Source of the DNA: Bactrocera neohumeralis
Taxonomy: Eukaryota > Arthropoda > Insecta > Diptera > Tephritidae
DNA: 64,000 nt
Direction of reading: 5' to 3'
Assembly: GCF_024586455.1 (NCBI RefSeq)
Contig: NC_065923.1
Span: forward strand, 2,483,501 to 2,547,500
Shown here: positions 12,425 to 24,110 of the stretch, in pieces
Layout of the letters: each line of letters starts with the position of its first letter
Numbering within the stretch: the first letter of the stretch is position 1
Position numbers and translations under genes: made by a program
Notes under the pieces: generated by a model
Databases searched by the model: none
The model's input: the letters and a program-made list of their open reading frames with translations, nothing else
What the model was told of the DNA's origin: nothing

Positions 12425-13486
12425 GAAACAAGTAAGGAAGGGCTAAGTTCGGGTGTCACCGAACATTTTATACTCTCGCATGATAAAGTGATAATCGAGA
12501 TTTCATTATACGTCATTTACATATTTTTCAAATACCGTATTTTTGTAAAGTTTTATTCCGCTATCATCATTGGTTCCTAATGTACATATGTATATACTCG
12601 TATTATACAGAAAAGGCATCAGATGGAATTCAAAATAGCGTTATATTGGAAGAAGGCGTGGTTGTGAACCGATTTCACCCATATTTCGTACATGTCATCA
12701 GGGTGTTAAGAAAATATTATATACCGAATTTCATTGAAATCGGTCAAGTAGTTCCTGAGATATGGTTTTTGGTCCATAAGTGGGCGACGCCACACCCATT
12801 TTCAATTTTTAAAAAAAGTCTGGGTGCAGCTTCCTTCTGCAATTTCTTCCGTAAAATGTAGTGTTTCTGACGTTTTTTGTTAGTCCGTTAACGCACTTTT
12901 AGTGATTTTCAACATAACCTTTGTATTGGAGGTGGGCGTGGGTATTATCCGATTTCTTCCATTTTTGAACTGTATATGGCAATGCCTGAAGGAAACGACT
13001 CTGTAGAGGTTGGTTGACATAGCTATTGTAGTTTCTGAGATATGTACAAAAAACTTAGTAGGGGGCGGGACCACGCCCACTTTTCCAAAAAAAATACGTC
13101 CAAATATGCCCCTCCCTAATGCGATCCTTTGAGCCAAATTTCACTTTAATATCTTTATTAATGGCTTAGTTATGACACTTTATAGGTTTTCGGTTTTCGC
13201 CATTTTGTGGGCGTGGCAGTGGGCCGATTTTGCCCATCTTCGAACTTAATGGAGCCAAGAAATACGTGTACCAAGTTTCATCATGATATCTCAATTTTTA
13301 CTCAAGTTACAGCTTGCACGGACGGACGGACAGACAGACATCCGGATTTCGACTCTACTCGTCACCCTGATCACTTTGGTATATATAACCCTATATCTGA
13401 CTCTTTTAGTTTTAGGACTTACAAACAACCGTTATGTGAACAAAACTATAATACTCTCTTTAGCAGCATTGTTGCGAGAGTATAAA
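12425..13486 (+). mobile_element. DINE-1/HINE-like non-autonomous element, copy 1
   Basis: This is a roughly 1.06-kb near-duplicate of 48209-49209. It starts GAAACAAGTAAGGAAGGGC and ends GTTGCGAGAGTATAAAA. Close to the left end is TTTATACTCTCGCA and at the right end its exact inverse TGCGAGAGTATAAA, giving 14-bp sub-terminal inverted repeats. Just before the right one, GCAGCATTGTTGC can form a small stem-loop. An internal CGGACGGACGGACAGACAGA microsatellite is at 13319-13340. Sub-terminal inverted repeats, an internal microsatellite block and a 3' hairpin are features of Helentron-derived DINE-1/HINE elements. It carries no real ORF; the open frames inside are shared by chance between copies. 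Confidence 0.65.
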
Positions 13487-15004
13487 AAAATATAATATTA
13501 AACGCAATCACATGCGCCTATGGTGTAAAAAATGTCACATAAGTAATGAGATTGATATTGTCATATCAAAGGATATGGGCTCCCGTATAAATACCGACGA
13601 CTTTTTTGTCTACGCTTAATTGTTATGTGAGGGCAGAGCAAAAAAGCTACTGGGACAGAATATACGCGCTTATGGTACAAACAAATATTTACTTATATTA
13701 CCTTATTTACCTCCATATATGAATGCAGACGACAGCTGGCAACACGTGACGCGTCAAGTAAGTGGCTCAATAATGTGGAATCCGCAAAGGTTAGCGCTTG
13801 GCCGTTACGAAAAAGCGCAATCGGAGAGGAAGAAAAACTGCAGTTGATAGGGAATGCGATCGCTGGGCAGCGCGGAGTTGGATGCAGTGAAAATCCAATT
13901 TCCAGTTGCCATTTATGGTATTTGTGAATGCATTGATTGAACCGGGCAGTTGCGCGCGCGCTGCAGATGACTTTGATAAGGGACGATTGCGGCGCAGTGT
14001 GAACATCCTATAGATTGTATGGCGCGTTGTTGTTGTTTTACTTCTCTAAAGTGTTAAAGCTCTTAATGCATTGCGTTTATAATAATACATAACAGCGTTG
14101 GCAGGCGATGCATTGTGGTATTTAATGCTTGTAGTTACTTGCAACGCAGAATCAGCACGCCAGACGAGACGCAGACACCCGACGCTGCACTGGACACGAG
14201 GCTGTAAGGACAGGCAATGCGTGAAATGAAAAAGTAGCAGCGTGAAATCGGATCAACAACAATAATCAACCGGCGGCAACAATAACTTAAAGTGATTGCA
14301 TTAAGTGGGCTGTGGGGGGATGTTATGAAACAAAGGAAAAATCAAAAACAAAAAAGATAATGTAAACCCTATCGACATCAGTTGAGAAAACATTAACGTT
14401 GCTTTTGTTGGCATTACGTCCATCCATTGCTTGGCATGCTGTTGAAAAAGGCGCCCGTTAACAAACAATTCCTGCAACTGCGCTCCACGGCAATGTCGCA
14501 TTTCAGTTATATAACAAAAACAAATGAGGCCAAAAGCAAACAAAGAAATTTTCTCGGAAACAAAGAGGCCATAATAACCATGACTGTGGAGAACAATAGC
14601 GGACATGCGACTGAATGCAACATTTGGAAAATGAAGGGGCCGACAACTGCAACGCATTTACGCAACGAAATTATACAGTAGCAGCAACTAAAGCCGGTCA
14701 CATCTATATCTATCACGCAATGAGTCAACGGAATCTGTGGAGCAAAAGCCTTTAAGGAAAGAAAATAACTTTCTGTGAAACTGAAAATAGGAAATAGGCT
14801 GGAGGAGAATGTTAGTCGTTGAGCGAAACTGTGTTCCACTTTGAACGATTTGTTAGTGGATCTGTAAAATGTCAGGATCTCCAAAGAGTATGCTGCTATC
14901 ATACATATATAGTAAAGTGGTTTAACTATCTAGTTTCTTATCATTTGAGAATCGTGGAATTACCAGAAAATATTATATGTGATATACTTATATATAGTTA
15001 ATAC
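13487..15004. other. Non-coding DNA with a GC-richer, promoter-like island
   Basis: No gene called. The 13730-14290 part is richer in G+C, apparently single copy, and contains CG-rich blocks such as GCGCGCGCGCTGCAGATGA and an AGACGAGACGCAGACA stretch followed by CAACAACAATAATCAACC, a composition common in fly 5' untranslated regions. Open frames at 14301-14902 on both strands overlap and have no domain. A start site is possible but not supported by a recognisable core promoter. Confidence 0.3.
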
Positions 15005-15290
15005 ACTCAAGTTGAGTCGAGTTAACCGGACGAACATGGACAAATTTCCGTTTGGCAGTATATACGAGAACTAGTTCCTAGGTTTTTGAGATATTTACTA
15101 AGAAGCTGTTCATTTATCAGCTCTTTTATATAAGAAGGTATTTTCACAAAACTTGACACAGATTACTAGGCAATGCAGCCCTACGTTCTCCGAACCCATA
15201 TTTCAGATTGGACCAGTATACATAGCGTATAGCTGACATACATATTCCTTTATGATATAAGAAATGCACCTATGAAAGGTAAAAGAGCTT
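15005..15290 (+). repeat. Palindrome-start interspersed repeat, truncated copy 2
   Basis: It retains the inner blocks of the family: TTGAGTCGAGTTAACCGGAC, TTTTTGAGATATTTACTAAG, AAGAAGCTGTTCATTTATC, TTTTCACAAAACTTGACACA and AGCGTATAGCTGACATAC. The 5' palindrome is missing. Non-coding. Confidence 0.5.
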
Positions 15291-16499
15291 CGGTGCCCAC
15301 GCAGAGGAAGCTTTTGTAAAAGATTATCTAAATATTTTAAGGGAGTCTTTCAGCGAATGAAGGGTAAGGTGGTTTCTGGAGTGTTGATATTTGGTATGAA
15401 CTTATGATTCTCGATGTGCTTATTACAGTATGAAAGTAAAAATATATGGCAACTCTATCCGTTCAACTCAAGTGCTGAAGATTTTTAGATTTCGCACTCA
15501 TACCTTCTTCATTTGGAAGGGCTCTTCTTACGATATTCCTCGAACAAAAATCCAAAACACCGTGATTACTTTCAATTTCTACGTCATTTAGCTGAGCGAA
15601 TTGAGTACATTGGCGGCAATTGTTCCATCGACTTAGCAAAACCGCTAAGCCGAAAATATATCAACACCTATGTTGCGCAAAACTGCATAAAACCCAGACA
15701 TGCCACATACAGGGTCGGTGTAAGTTGCCCAACAACTGGACCATTTGGCAGACAACAAAGAGAGAACTCCACAACCGCAACATGCAATAGATGCGAAGAC
15801 AACTTACCGGACCATGTATGCAGTTAGGTACTCCCACCACCACAGTAACATGTGCCTAAGCGTTTGAATGCCGATGTCCCGTTTCACAACACGGCCTACA
15901 ATGCTTCTAGTAATGGCATAAATTTGTCTCTTGCACATTTGTCGCGTCATTCATTGTTGCTCGTTCGCTTAGCACGGTCATAACACCAAAATACAGTTAA
16001 GTCTGCGCACGCAAGCAATCACATACAAGTGTTATGCAGCACACCAAAGCCTCACTCATTGACTTTTACTATCCCCTTTCGGAGGATAACGTGCGGTACG
16101 CTCGGCCTTTTTGCCGCGCAAACACGCCGGCGATAAGTGAAAATCTAATCAATGAAGTGCTTGCCTCCGTTACACCAACACACACTCACACACAGTCTTT
16201 AAAGCTACAAGCATCAGCTTTTGTTCTGCTCTGTGACGCTGACAGCGATGTCGACGCCCACGTCAACGCTTCAACACTGCCGCCGAGCAGTAATAGACGC
16301 TGACGACTTTGTTTACACGCCGCGCTCTCAGTTGACTTTTGCTTTGTGTTTGTTTGGCTTTGCTTTTGCTTTTGACTGTGCTTTTGCTGGTGACTACTTC
16401 AATTTATTGCCTCATTGTAATTTCACTCTCGCCGTTCACCAACTTTTACGCACAACAACTTGTATGAATGCCAACACAGGGGCGGTTCAGAGATAGTAC
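15291..16499. other. Non-coding DNA, unidentified
   Basis: No gene recognised. A 104-codon frame (15513-15827) and an 89-codon frame (16034-16303, containing a CACACTCACACACAG tract) have no recognisable domains. The 16.0-16.5 kb part is GC-richer and apparently unique. Confidence 0.35.
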
Positions 16500-16965
16500 T
16501 GCGCCAGTTGCAAAAAAGTCTGTAAAGAATATTTGGTAGATATAGTGGACTTTTGCACGAGATAGACACAAGTGATCAGGATGACGAGACGAGTTGAAAT
16601 CCGGGTGGCTAGCCGTTCGTGCAAGCGATAACTTCAGTAAAAATTAAGCTAATTTGATGAAAATTCGTACATCTGTTCTTTGACACCCGAGGAAGTTTGG
16701 ACGCAATCGGCTCATTGCCATGTCCATAAAGTGCCATAATAAAGATACAAACGATATCTGTGTGGCAAAAATTTTTTAGAAGTGGGCGTTACTCCTACCT
16801 CTAAAGTACTCAAGCTAATTCAGCGATTCTGAGATAAAGTCGTTTTGCTGCTTCTTCTTATATTTCGAAAATTGATAAAATGAAATGGTTTTTTATACCA
16901 CGCTCACTCCCCATAAAACGGTTATGTTGAAAACTATTAAAAGTGTGATAACAGACTGAATAAAC
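16500..16965 (-). mobile_element. HINE-like element remnant
   Basis: This is a minus-strand partial copy of the superfamily. CAAGTGATCAGGATGACGAG, GAGTTGAAATCCGG and CGTGCAAGCGATAACTTCAG correspond to the inverse of the 13309-13400 region of copy 1. The microsatellite between them is eroded. Further on, AGAAGTGGGCGTTACTCC and CTCACTCCCCATAAAACGG match blocks of the 28.4- and 23.6-kb copies. Both ends are lost. Confidence 0.55.
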
Positions 16966-17044
16966 ATGCCACAGGCATTGAATATCAGTTTAGATATAGT
17001 ATTCTAAATCTTCTGAAAATTATTTATATTTATTCACACGATAT

Positions 17045-17760
17045 TTCAAAATTCTTAATTAATTTTTCAAAATCTACATATGTCCTTCCCCACAGAGTAG
17101 TTCTTATTGGCATCAAAACACTTGTCCCAATGTGTTTTTTTTTTCAATCCTCGAAACAGTTGTTAAAGTTTGAGTTTGCTGAATAGCTAGGAGTCACATG
17201 GAGCCAAATCAGACGAATTCGGTGGTTGCGGCACTATGATTTGGCAAAAAAACTCACGAAGAACCAACGCGGTATGCGACGGTGCATTATCGTGGTGCAA
17301 AAACCAAGAGTTGTCGGTCAAATAGTATTCGTTTTTGACACATACTTCGATAATCGGAGTAAACTGTTAACATGACCTTGATTTTTAATCTACTTTGACG
17401 TGGTTTTTTTCGGCCTCGGCTCACCTTTGGCACGATATTCCTCAGCATAGATCCAAGACTTATCGTCAGTAATAAGCCATTTCATGACATCCTGGTAGTC
17501 GTAAAGCATTGTTTCACAGACGATGTTTCTCGAAAAAATTTAGTGATTTTGGAACCCATTATTCTTTCACTTTTCTTAGGCCCAAATGATTTTTCAAAAT
17601 GGCTTTCAGTGATCCTTCCGATATTCCAACGATGCCAGTACGATCTCTGGCTGTCAATCGTCGATTCTCAAGCACCAATTCTTGCGCTCTCGACCCTATT
17701 TGAATAACTTGTACCAAACAAAAACACCTGTTTGCGACAAACAATTATCACCGAAGGATT
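17045..17760 (-). pseudogene. Decayed mariner transposase, near full span
   Basis: The minus strand begins near 17744 with a helix-turn-helix region (ELVLENRRLTARDRTGIVGI, then SEGSLKAILKNHLGLRKVK). The catalytic blocks follow in shifting frames. TDDKSWIYAEEYRAKGEPRP holds the first Asp. FLHHDNAPSHTALVLREFF holds the second. NSSDLAPCDS followed by a stop holds the third. About 31 residues separate the second and third Asp rather than 34, because three residues are lost. The C-terminal CFED block is degraded (near 17150). Several frameshifts make it non-functional. It belongs to the same broad lineage as the 51-kb copy (ENRRLT.RD, RAK.EPRPKK) but is much older. Confidence 0.75.
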
Positions 17761-19969
17761 TTCGCCTCGAATTTAAATTAAAAAGTCTTACTATTTTTTG
17801 TACTCAGTAGTATTTCCGATTCCTAAAACGTAGGTTCAACATTTGTGAAGTTCTTGGCTCTTAAGATTGAAGTTTTTTAAAAGGGATATTAGATTAGATC
17901 GAAGTTTGAGGAAATTTGAGAAAAAAAGTTGAAGAAGAAAAAGTTTATCTGTGCTACTATCCTATATAATTCAGAGATCAAATCTCAGGTAAATGTATTC
18001 AAGACATATCAAATATTCTTAAACTTCGATGATATCGAAGTTCAAGGAACGAAAAAGCAAGAGAACTCATGAACTCGCCCTTAAATTCACCCACAAAATG
18101 TTAGATAGAAGGCAAAAACCAAAGTATACATTAGTGGCAAGAAAGTGTGGCAACTACACACCCACCGAGCCACTACTCACTCACTCAGCCAGAATGTAAC
18201 AAAGTTGTGACAGGCGCATAAGCGACGAATGAACAGTCAACTGAGCAACTGTCGTGCCGAACGCCGGCAGCAGCCTTCGAACAAGAAAATATGCCGACAA
18301 ACGGAACACCACCAGACAGACAATGGGCCAAGCGAGGCGCCACCAATAAACTTTTGCAGTCAACACACGCGAAGCGCCGGGTGTGAGCAGCGATGGAGAG
18401 CCCATTCATTGTTCAGCCAATTTGCAAATCATTGTCAGCATTGTTGCCATTGTTTCTGCACTTACGGTCGTTGTCAATGTAATATCGTATGTTTGTTGTT
18501 GTTTGTGGGGAAAATGCCGGTCGTAATGCCGTGGTTCCATTCAGCTAACGTCATAAATAGTTGACATAACGAACCTGACGGCGTCGCTGTTGACGTTGAC
18601 GACGACAACGACGATGACGGCGACAACGCTAACGACTGAGTGGGGCAGCGCAGCTGATGTTGTTGTAGTCTACGCGGATGTTAGCTGTGCGAATGTGCGG
18701 CCGTTCTTGCCGTTATGACTGTTGGTGTCGTCAACATAATGTTGTCGTACTTGATCGTCTATTGTTTACGCGCTGTGTGTGACTGCTTGGCGAAGGACTG
18801 AAAGGATGCGCAAGCATAAATACATACACACATGCACACTTAAATATACATATGAATGAATATTGAAATGTGGCAAGCGTGCATAAATGAGCGAATTGTT
18901 GTCGTGATGCTCATAATCGCTGATAACGCAACGCGAAAGCTTGTAATGTGCAAACTTGCTTGCTGCTTGTTGGCGACTTCCGTCAGTTGGCAGGAAATGA
19001 CGTACTGCAGACGAATATTGTGTGGGTGTAGATGTATTTGTATATGTGCGCTTGCATACATTAAAGCGGAGAAAGAATTGTGGGGGAGCAAGAGCTGATA
19101 ACAGATACTTTATATGTTGATGAAGTTCGCCCAGGCGAAGGCGATTTCATTAACCCTTGTAAATCAGTAAGGGTACTTTTTGTATGCAGAAGTTGTTTGG
19201 AAGAAACAAGGATTCGGTACTTTGTATATAATTTGAGAATGAAAACTTGTGGTAGGTATTAGAGATTATTACAATTTGAACCCGTAAAACAAGTTTGAGA
19301 GTTCGCCTCCCAATTGATTTATGAAATATAAATTTGTTATTTTTTTTTATTCCAAGCAAGGAATTAGCAGTATACAATTCATGTATCAAGTGCGTACATT
19401 ACTACTTCGATTCTCATTTTTTAATTATAGGGATTCAATAGAGGAGTTCAAGTCTCGTTAAAGCTATTAACAGTACTATTGCTTCCTCTTTTGCACTGCG
19501 AAAAGCACGGGAGTCGCCTGGAGCTATAAAAATAATTAACGGAAGTTAATTGGCATTCTGACGAGGTCTAGTTGACATATTTTTTGGGTTTAGAAAATTA
19601 ATTCTAAATTCTCATGTTTATTGTGGGATCTGGATTCCATTACATATATGTATGTAGTTTACATTACAGGAGGAAAGTTTAGGTTAGTTAATTTCCGGAC
19701 AATTTCAATGCACTATTATTAGGTGTTTCTTGTTTTGACATCAGAAACATTGATAGAATCTACGTTTAGAGCTCTTTTCAACGATGCTATAGCGGATCTT
19801 GACAACTCAAATAGTATGGCTCGATTAGAGATATTTTCCATTCTGCATTATTATTGGCGATTGTGCTGTTTCGAAATGATTACTATTTCTTCCAAAATTA
19901 CTTTCTTCAATATATAAATTTTTCCAACTGTTTTCGAAGTACTGACCAATGATAACTTTTTCGAAAATA
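17761..19969. other. Non-coding DNA with a GC-richer island
   Basis: No gene called. The 18180-18830 part is GC-richer, apparently single copy, and contains a GACGACAACGACGATGACGG imperfect triplet stretch (18596-18640). Frames of up to 111 codons on both strands overlap each other and have no domains. The rest is AT-rich. Confidence 0.35.
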
Positions 19970-20330
19970 TGTTAATACCCTGAACAGGCTACATCAAGTT
20001 TACTTGAAATTTTGTAATATCCAGAAGGGAAAGTCGGAGACCCTAGAAAATATTTATATAACAAAATATATAAAATAATAATCGGCGTGACGAGTTGAGT
20101 CGACTTAGCTATGTCAGTATATCTTTTTCTATATCCGCGGTATATAGTACTCAAATTTTGAGATATCGATCTGAAACTTTACACAGGCGGTTTTTTCTAC
20201 AAGAAGCAGCTCAGGAGTCGGAAACGCCAATATCAGACCACTATGTGTAGTACAATCTTAACGATTGATATCAAGTTTTTATATGGTAAACTTTTATTTG
20301 TTTCGTTTCGACTCACGGGTAGATTTAGTA
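19970..20330 (+). repeat. Palindrome-start interspersed repeat, copy 3
   Basis: It starts AATACCCTGAACAGGCTACA, followed by the family blocks CCAGAAGGGAAAGTCGGAGA, CGTGACGAGTTGAGTCGACT, TTGAGATATCGATCTGAAAC, AAGAAGCAGCTCAGGAGTCG and CGCCAATATCAGACCACTAT. The 5' palindrome is damaged on its right arm. Non-coding. Confidence 0.65.
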
Positions 20331-21760
20331 TAAAAACTGAAAATTATTTCGTAAACAATATGGCATACCAAGATTATAGTGCTTAATCCCAAATTTTTAA
20401 GGAATAATTAAGGTTACATTGACCACTGTATTTTGTGATGTCAAAAAAGAACAGAAAATTCTCGAAAGAATTAAAAAATCGTTATATCTCTGGTTATAAA
20501 AAGACACAAGATGCGTAAAAATATTTGCTACAGCAATATGGGTTAAACATTATGATAATAATATAAACGCTTCACGTGGCGCCAATATTGCTAATGACAC
20601 TGCAGCGGGTCTATCACAGTTTTTAATAAGCCAAGCAGAAGAATTCGCGCCGTAATGCAATTTTTGTCGCATTGCCAATGAGACATAATACAGACATACT
20701 TAACTACATACATACATACATACATATAATAAAAAGGGAAAAATCATTCCCTCATGTGGATAGTGAAAACGCCGTGTCACAGTTAACGTCTGCGACACCG
20801 AGAAGAGCAGCGCCGTTGCTGCGCGCAGAACGCCAACTCATGCCGGCTGCTGAGCTGTTGGTCGCAGCCATCAGGCCAGTCAAGCTACTTCACTCTCACT
20901 TAACTTTGCCGGCTCGCTGGAGGCGCAGCACACAAAAAACAAAAACAATTTGCTTGTTTGTTGATATCACCATAGCGGACAGTTGGCTTTGTTTGCATTT
21001 CTCTTTGTTTTTGTATTCACACATTTGCTTTTTGCCTTTGCACGTTAGAAGCTTTAAGTGTTTTGGCTCGCTGTTTTTGTCGGCGATTCTCTGCCTACAA
21101 GTCACACACAAGAGTGCGCCGCCGAACCGACTATGACTTGTGCTGTGTCTCAGCGCCAGCCTCTGTCACCCACATAAGCAAACAGAAGAAACACTAGCGA
21201 ATATCTATGTATATTCAAAAGCTTCGCTTCAATACCTTGTTGCTGTCGAGGAACTCACTATGAACCACTTGACTGGTGGCTGGCTGGCCTGCACTGCTGC
21301 TTGGCGCTATGAGCTTCTGCGCCCACGTTGCTGCTGCGCCGTCGACGCTGCTGTCTCTTAGCTGCTCCGTCGCTTGGTCACACTCAGCGCGTCTGTGTGT
21401 GTGTTTGCGTGTAGTTGGCGGCGGCTCTGTGCCATTGCTGCTTGACTTTGGCTTTTGCTCTGTCTCGGTGGTTCGTCGCTTTTTGCCGGGGGCTTCCTCG
21501 CTTTGCGGCCTGTTGTGTGTGTGCTTCTTTCATGCTTTTTGCCCTCGCTTCGTTGACTTTGTTGTCGCCACTACTGCCTGCTCGTTGCCTTTCGCCACTG
21601 ACGGCGCTGCTATCATTGCTTCTGCCTCTGCTGCTGCCACTGCTGTTGCGGCTGCCTCGGCCTGTTTGGCAGCTGACTTGTGCTTGTGTGTTTTACTGCT
21701 TTACTGTTTTGCTGTTTTCTGTTTTGCTTTGGGGTATCATCGTTGTGGCCGTGCACGGCC
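20331..21760. other. Non-coding DNA, GC-rich from about 20.8 kb
   Basis: A sharp change from AT-rich to GC-rich sequence occurs near 20760. The longest open frame of the window (21276-21812, 178 codons) lies here. Its predicted product is only Cys/Leu/Ala/Val-rich low-complexity sequence from a TGCTGC-rich strand, without domain or signal, and it overlaps other open frames on both strands, so I do not call it a gene. The region may be a promoter-proximal element. A (CATA)n tract is at 20706-20727. Confidence 0.4.
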
Positions 21761-22760
21761 TGCTTCAGTCTGTCGTTTGACGTGCACAGAGGCGGCATTG
21801 AAGCGGCATTGAAGCGGAGTAGCAAGTGTGATTCTACACGATTCGCTAGCGAACGGCATACAAGCGTGCGTTTCCCACTCGTAAACGTTATACTCGTTGC
21901 CATTGGCATCGCTCGGCGAATGTGAGCCAGACCAAAAGCAACAATAACAAAAAAGTGATGAAGAAGACGCAAACAAACCCGGAGTAGTGATTGGCAAAGT
22001 TGGAATCGACAACAAAAAAGTGTTTAAAAATAAAACGAATAGCTGATGCTGTGTATGAAATTCCATTATTGATAAAAAAGGCGCGCGAATTTCGGTTCGT
22101 TGACGTTTTTTGCTGTCATATGGTGCTATGCTGCAGTGAAGGTGGGTGATGGAAGCTGTCAGTATAATGCGATAATGCCGAAAGTGTGTGAATTAATAAT
22201 ATTGAAATCAACAAAAAAGTTGTAGTTGTGCACACATGTGTAGTTATTTATGTATGTGGCGCGAAAAAAGTAAACACAAGTTACTATTGCATGAAGAAGT
22301 GTGAATTTTTTACGAAAAAGCACATGCAAGAGCAAAAAATTTAAAAATTAAATGTAATTAATCTAAATGTTTGCATCGAAATCAAAGCAAACGTTGTAAG
22401 CGTTAAAAAATATAAATATCGTTTATTGTTTTAAGTGAATATTCGAAATTTTTTTGTGATCCTAATGAATGAAAAAAGATGAAAAGTGAAAAAATATCGT
22501 TTTTATTGCCTTTCGACATTTTTCCATGCTCTTAATGAATCAAAAAAAAAAATTAAAAATTTGAAAAGTTTGTGTTTTTAATTTTATGTTACTCAAAAGC
22601 CTGGAAAACTAAAATTAAAATATTAAAAAATACAAAAACAATTGATGAGTTGTAAAAAGGAATTAAAATAAAAAGTTTAACTTTCGCTGACTGTGATAAA
22701 AAATTCGTGTACATTGAATTATTTTTTTGAAATATTTTTGAATGCGGCACTCAAATCATG
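21761..22760 (+). promoter_or_regulatory. Possible promoter and 5' untranslated region
   Basis: A GC-rich block gives way downstream to an A-rich, purine-biased stretch with many AAAAGTGAAAAA-like runs, the usual look of a long fly 5' untranslated exon. A downstream promoter element match, AGACC at 21929, has an A in a CCATTG context 27 bases upstream (21902), a weak initiator. A second initiator-like TTCAGTC is near 21765 but has no matching DPE. A splice-donor-like GTAAGC is at 22396. None of this is decisive. Confidence 0.25.
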
Positions 22761-23117
22761 AAAGATAACAGCTTTGGGATTATAACAAAATTAAGCGCAT
22801 CAGTGATCAAATTCTTATTGGAAAAATTGTTTTTTAGAAACTGTTTCATAACTATATTTTTACATTAAAAAAGTTCGGAAAGAGTACGATTGTTATAATA
22901 ACTGAAAAATTATATATAAACTTACGATTGATATATGTATTACAAATCAAAGCTGTTCATAAGTAATAATCGTTTTTGTACAATTAGTTTAGATTTTTTT
23001 GTTGTATATAACGAGATTATTAAAATAAAATGGTACGAAAGTTTTTTATACTAACAAAATAACCAAACATGTCTGTTCCGATCTTTGTAGGAGTTTTTTC
23101 ATTCATTTCAATAATAG

Positions 23118-23590
23118 TTATACCCTGAGCAGGGTATAAATGTATGTATATATATACATAAATATACATATATACATATGTATACATGTATATACTGTAT
23201 ACCATAAAGTTTGCCACGAAGTGTGTGACACCCAGAAGTAAAAGTCCGATTGTATGTATATAAATGATCAGCATGACTAGCTGAGTCGATTTAGCCACGC
23301 CCGTTAATCCCTTTGTATATACGCGAAGTAAACCTCATCTGAAAATTTGCACACTCCCATTTCTCACCAAGAAGATGCTCATTTGTCGGAACCGCCAGTA
23401 TCAGACAATTATAGAATATAGCTGTCAGACAAACTGACTAATCAAATTTAAGACCTTGTAAGGACAACTTTTATATTTGGCAAGGCATCTTCACGAGACT
23501 CGACATAGATTATTATGTACCACATCGTAACGATCTCCGAAAATATTGTTCAGATCTGACCACCGAACCACAGTTAACCTGTATTCTTGT
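23118..23590 (+). repeat. Palindrome-start interspersed repeat, copy 4
   Basis: It begins with a perfect palindrome, TATACCCT-GAGC-AGGGTATA (23119-23138). Then come CATA microsatellite sequence and the family blocks: AAAGTTTGCCACGAAGTGTG, ACACCCAGAAGTAAAAGTCC, AATGATCAGCATGACTAGCT, GAGTCGATTTAGCCACG, CCAAGAAGATGCTCATTTGT and CGCCAGTATCAGACAATTAT. This is the best-preserved 5' end of the family here. Non-coding. Confidence 0.7.
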
Positions 23591-24110
23591 TTTTTAACCT
23601 TATTATCTTGCAACATGTTGCTACAGAGTATAATCGAAGAACTGTCACGCTCACAAAATGCCTTTAACAGAAAACGTATAAAGGCCACTAATCAGCAGGA
23701 AAGATTTTGGTAAGAGTGGGCGTAGCCCCGCCTTCTAATAGGTTCAATGTAAATATCTCCTAGATCCCTATTGACACTGCAAAAATAGTTGACATCGAAA
23801 GATAACCCCGTCCACTCCCGATATAACGGTACTGTTCAAAACTATTACAAGTGCTATAAATCAATAACTAAATACGACAGAGGCATAAAATTTTACACCC
23901 CCGATGGTATGAAAGGGCTTTATGGGAGCATGGGGCAAAATTGCAAGATGAGCGTGGCACCGCCCATTATTATTTAAAATCACATATTTAGAGACCCGAA
24001 CGACCGATTTTAACTAAATTTGGTACATGAGATTTTGTCACAGTTCGAAAATAGACGAACTTCGACAACAACCTCGCCTACTTCCATAGCTCATTTTTAA
24101 TTCCAATTGG
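23591..24110 (-). mobile_element. HINE-like element remnant
   Basis: Minus-oriented partial copy. It starts at TGCAACATGTTGCTACAGAG (near 23608), the 3' stem-loop region inverted. It then carries AGAGTGGGCGTAGCCCCGCC, CCACTCCCGATATAACGGTA, GACAGAGGCATAAAATTTTA, ATGAGCGTGGCACCGCCCAT and ACCTCGCCTACTTCC. These occur in the same order in the copy at 28434-29507. It abuts the palindrome-start repeat, so one has inserted beside or into the other. Confidence 0.6.

Noticed and set aside
12880..13485. Open frames shared between 12.9-13.5 kb and 48.6-49.2 kb
   Set aside because: They look conserved only because both lie in copies of the same non-coding repeat; frames shift between copies and the microsatellite is read as RTDGQTD.
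16034..16303. 89-codon ATG frame with near coding-like composition
   Set aside because: Poor start context, a CACACA tract read as THTHTQ, and no recognisable domain or splice context.
20605..20630. TATCACAG match to the miR-2/13 seed
   Set aside because: Only the 8-base seed matches and there is no hairpin around it.
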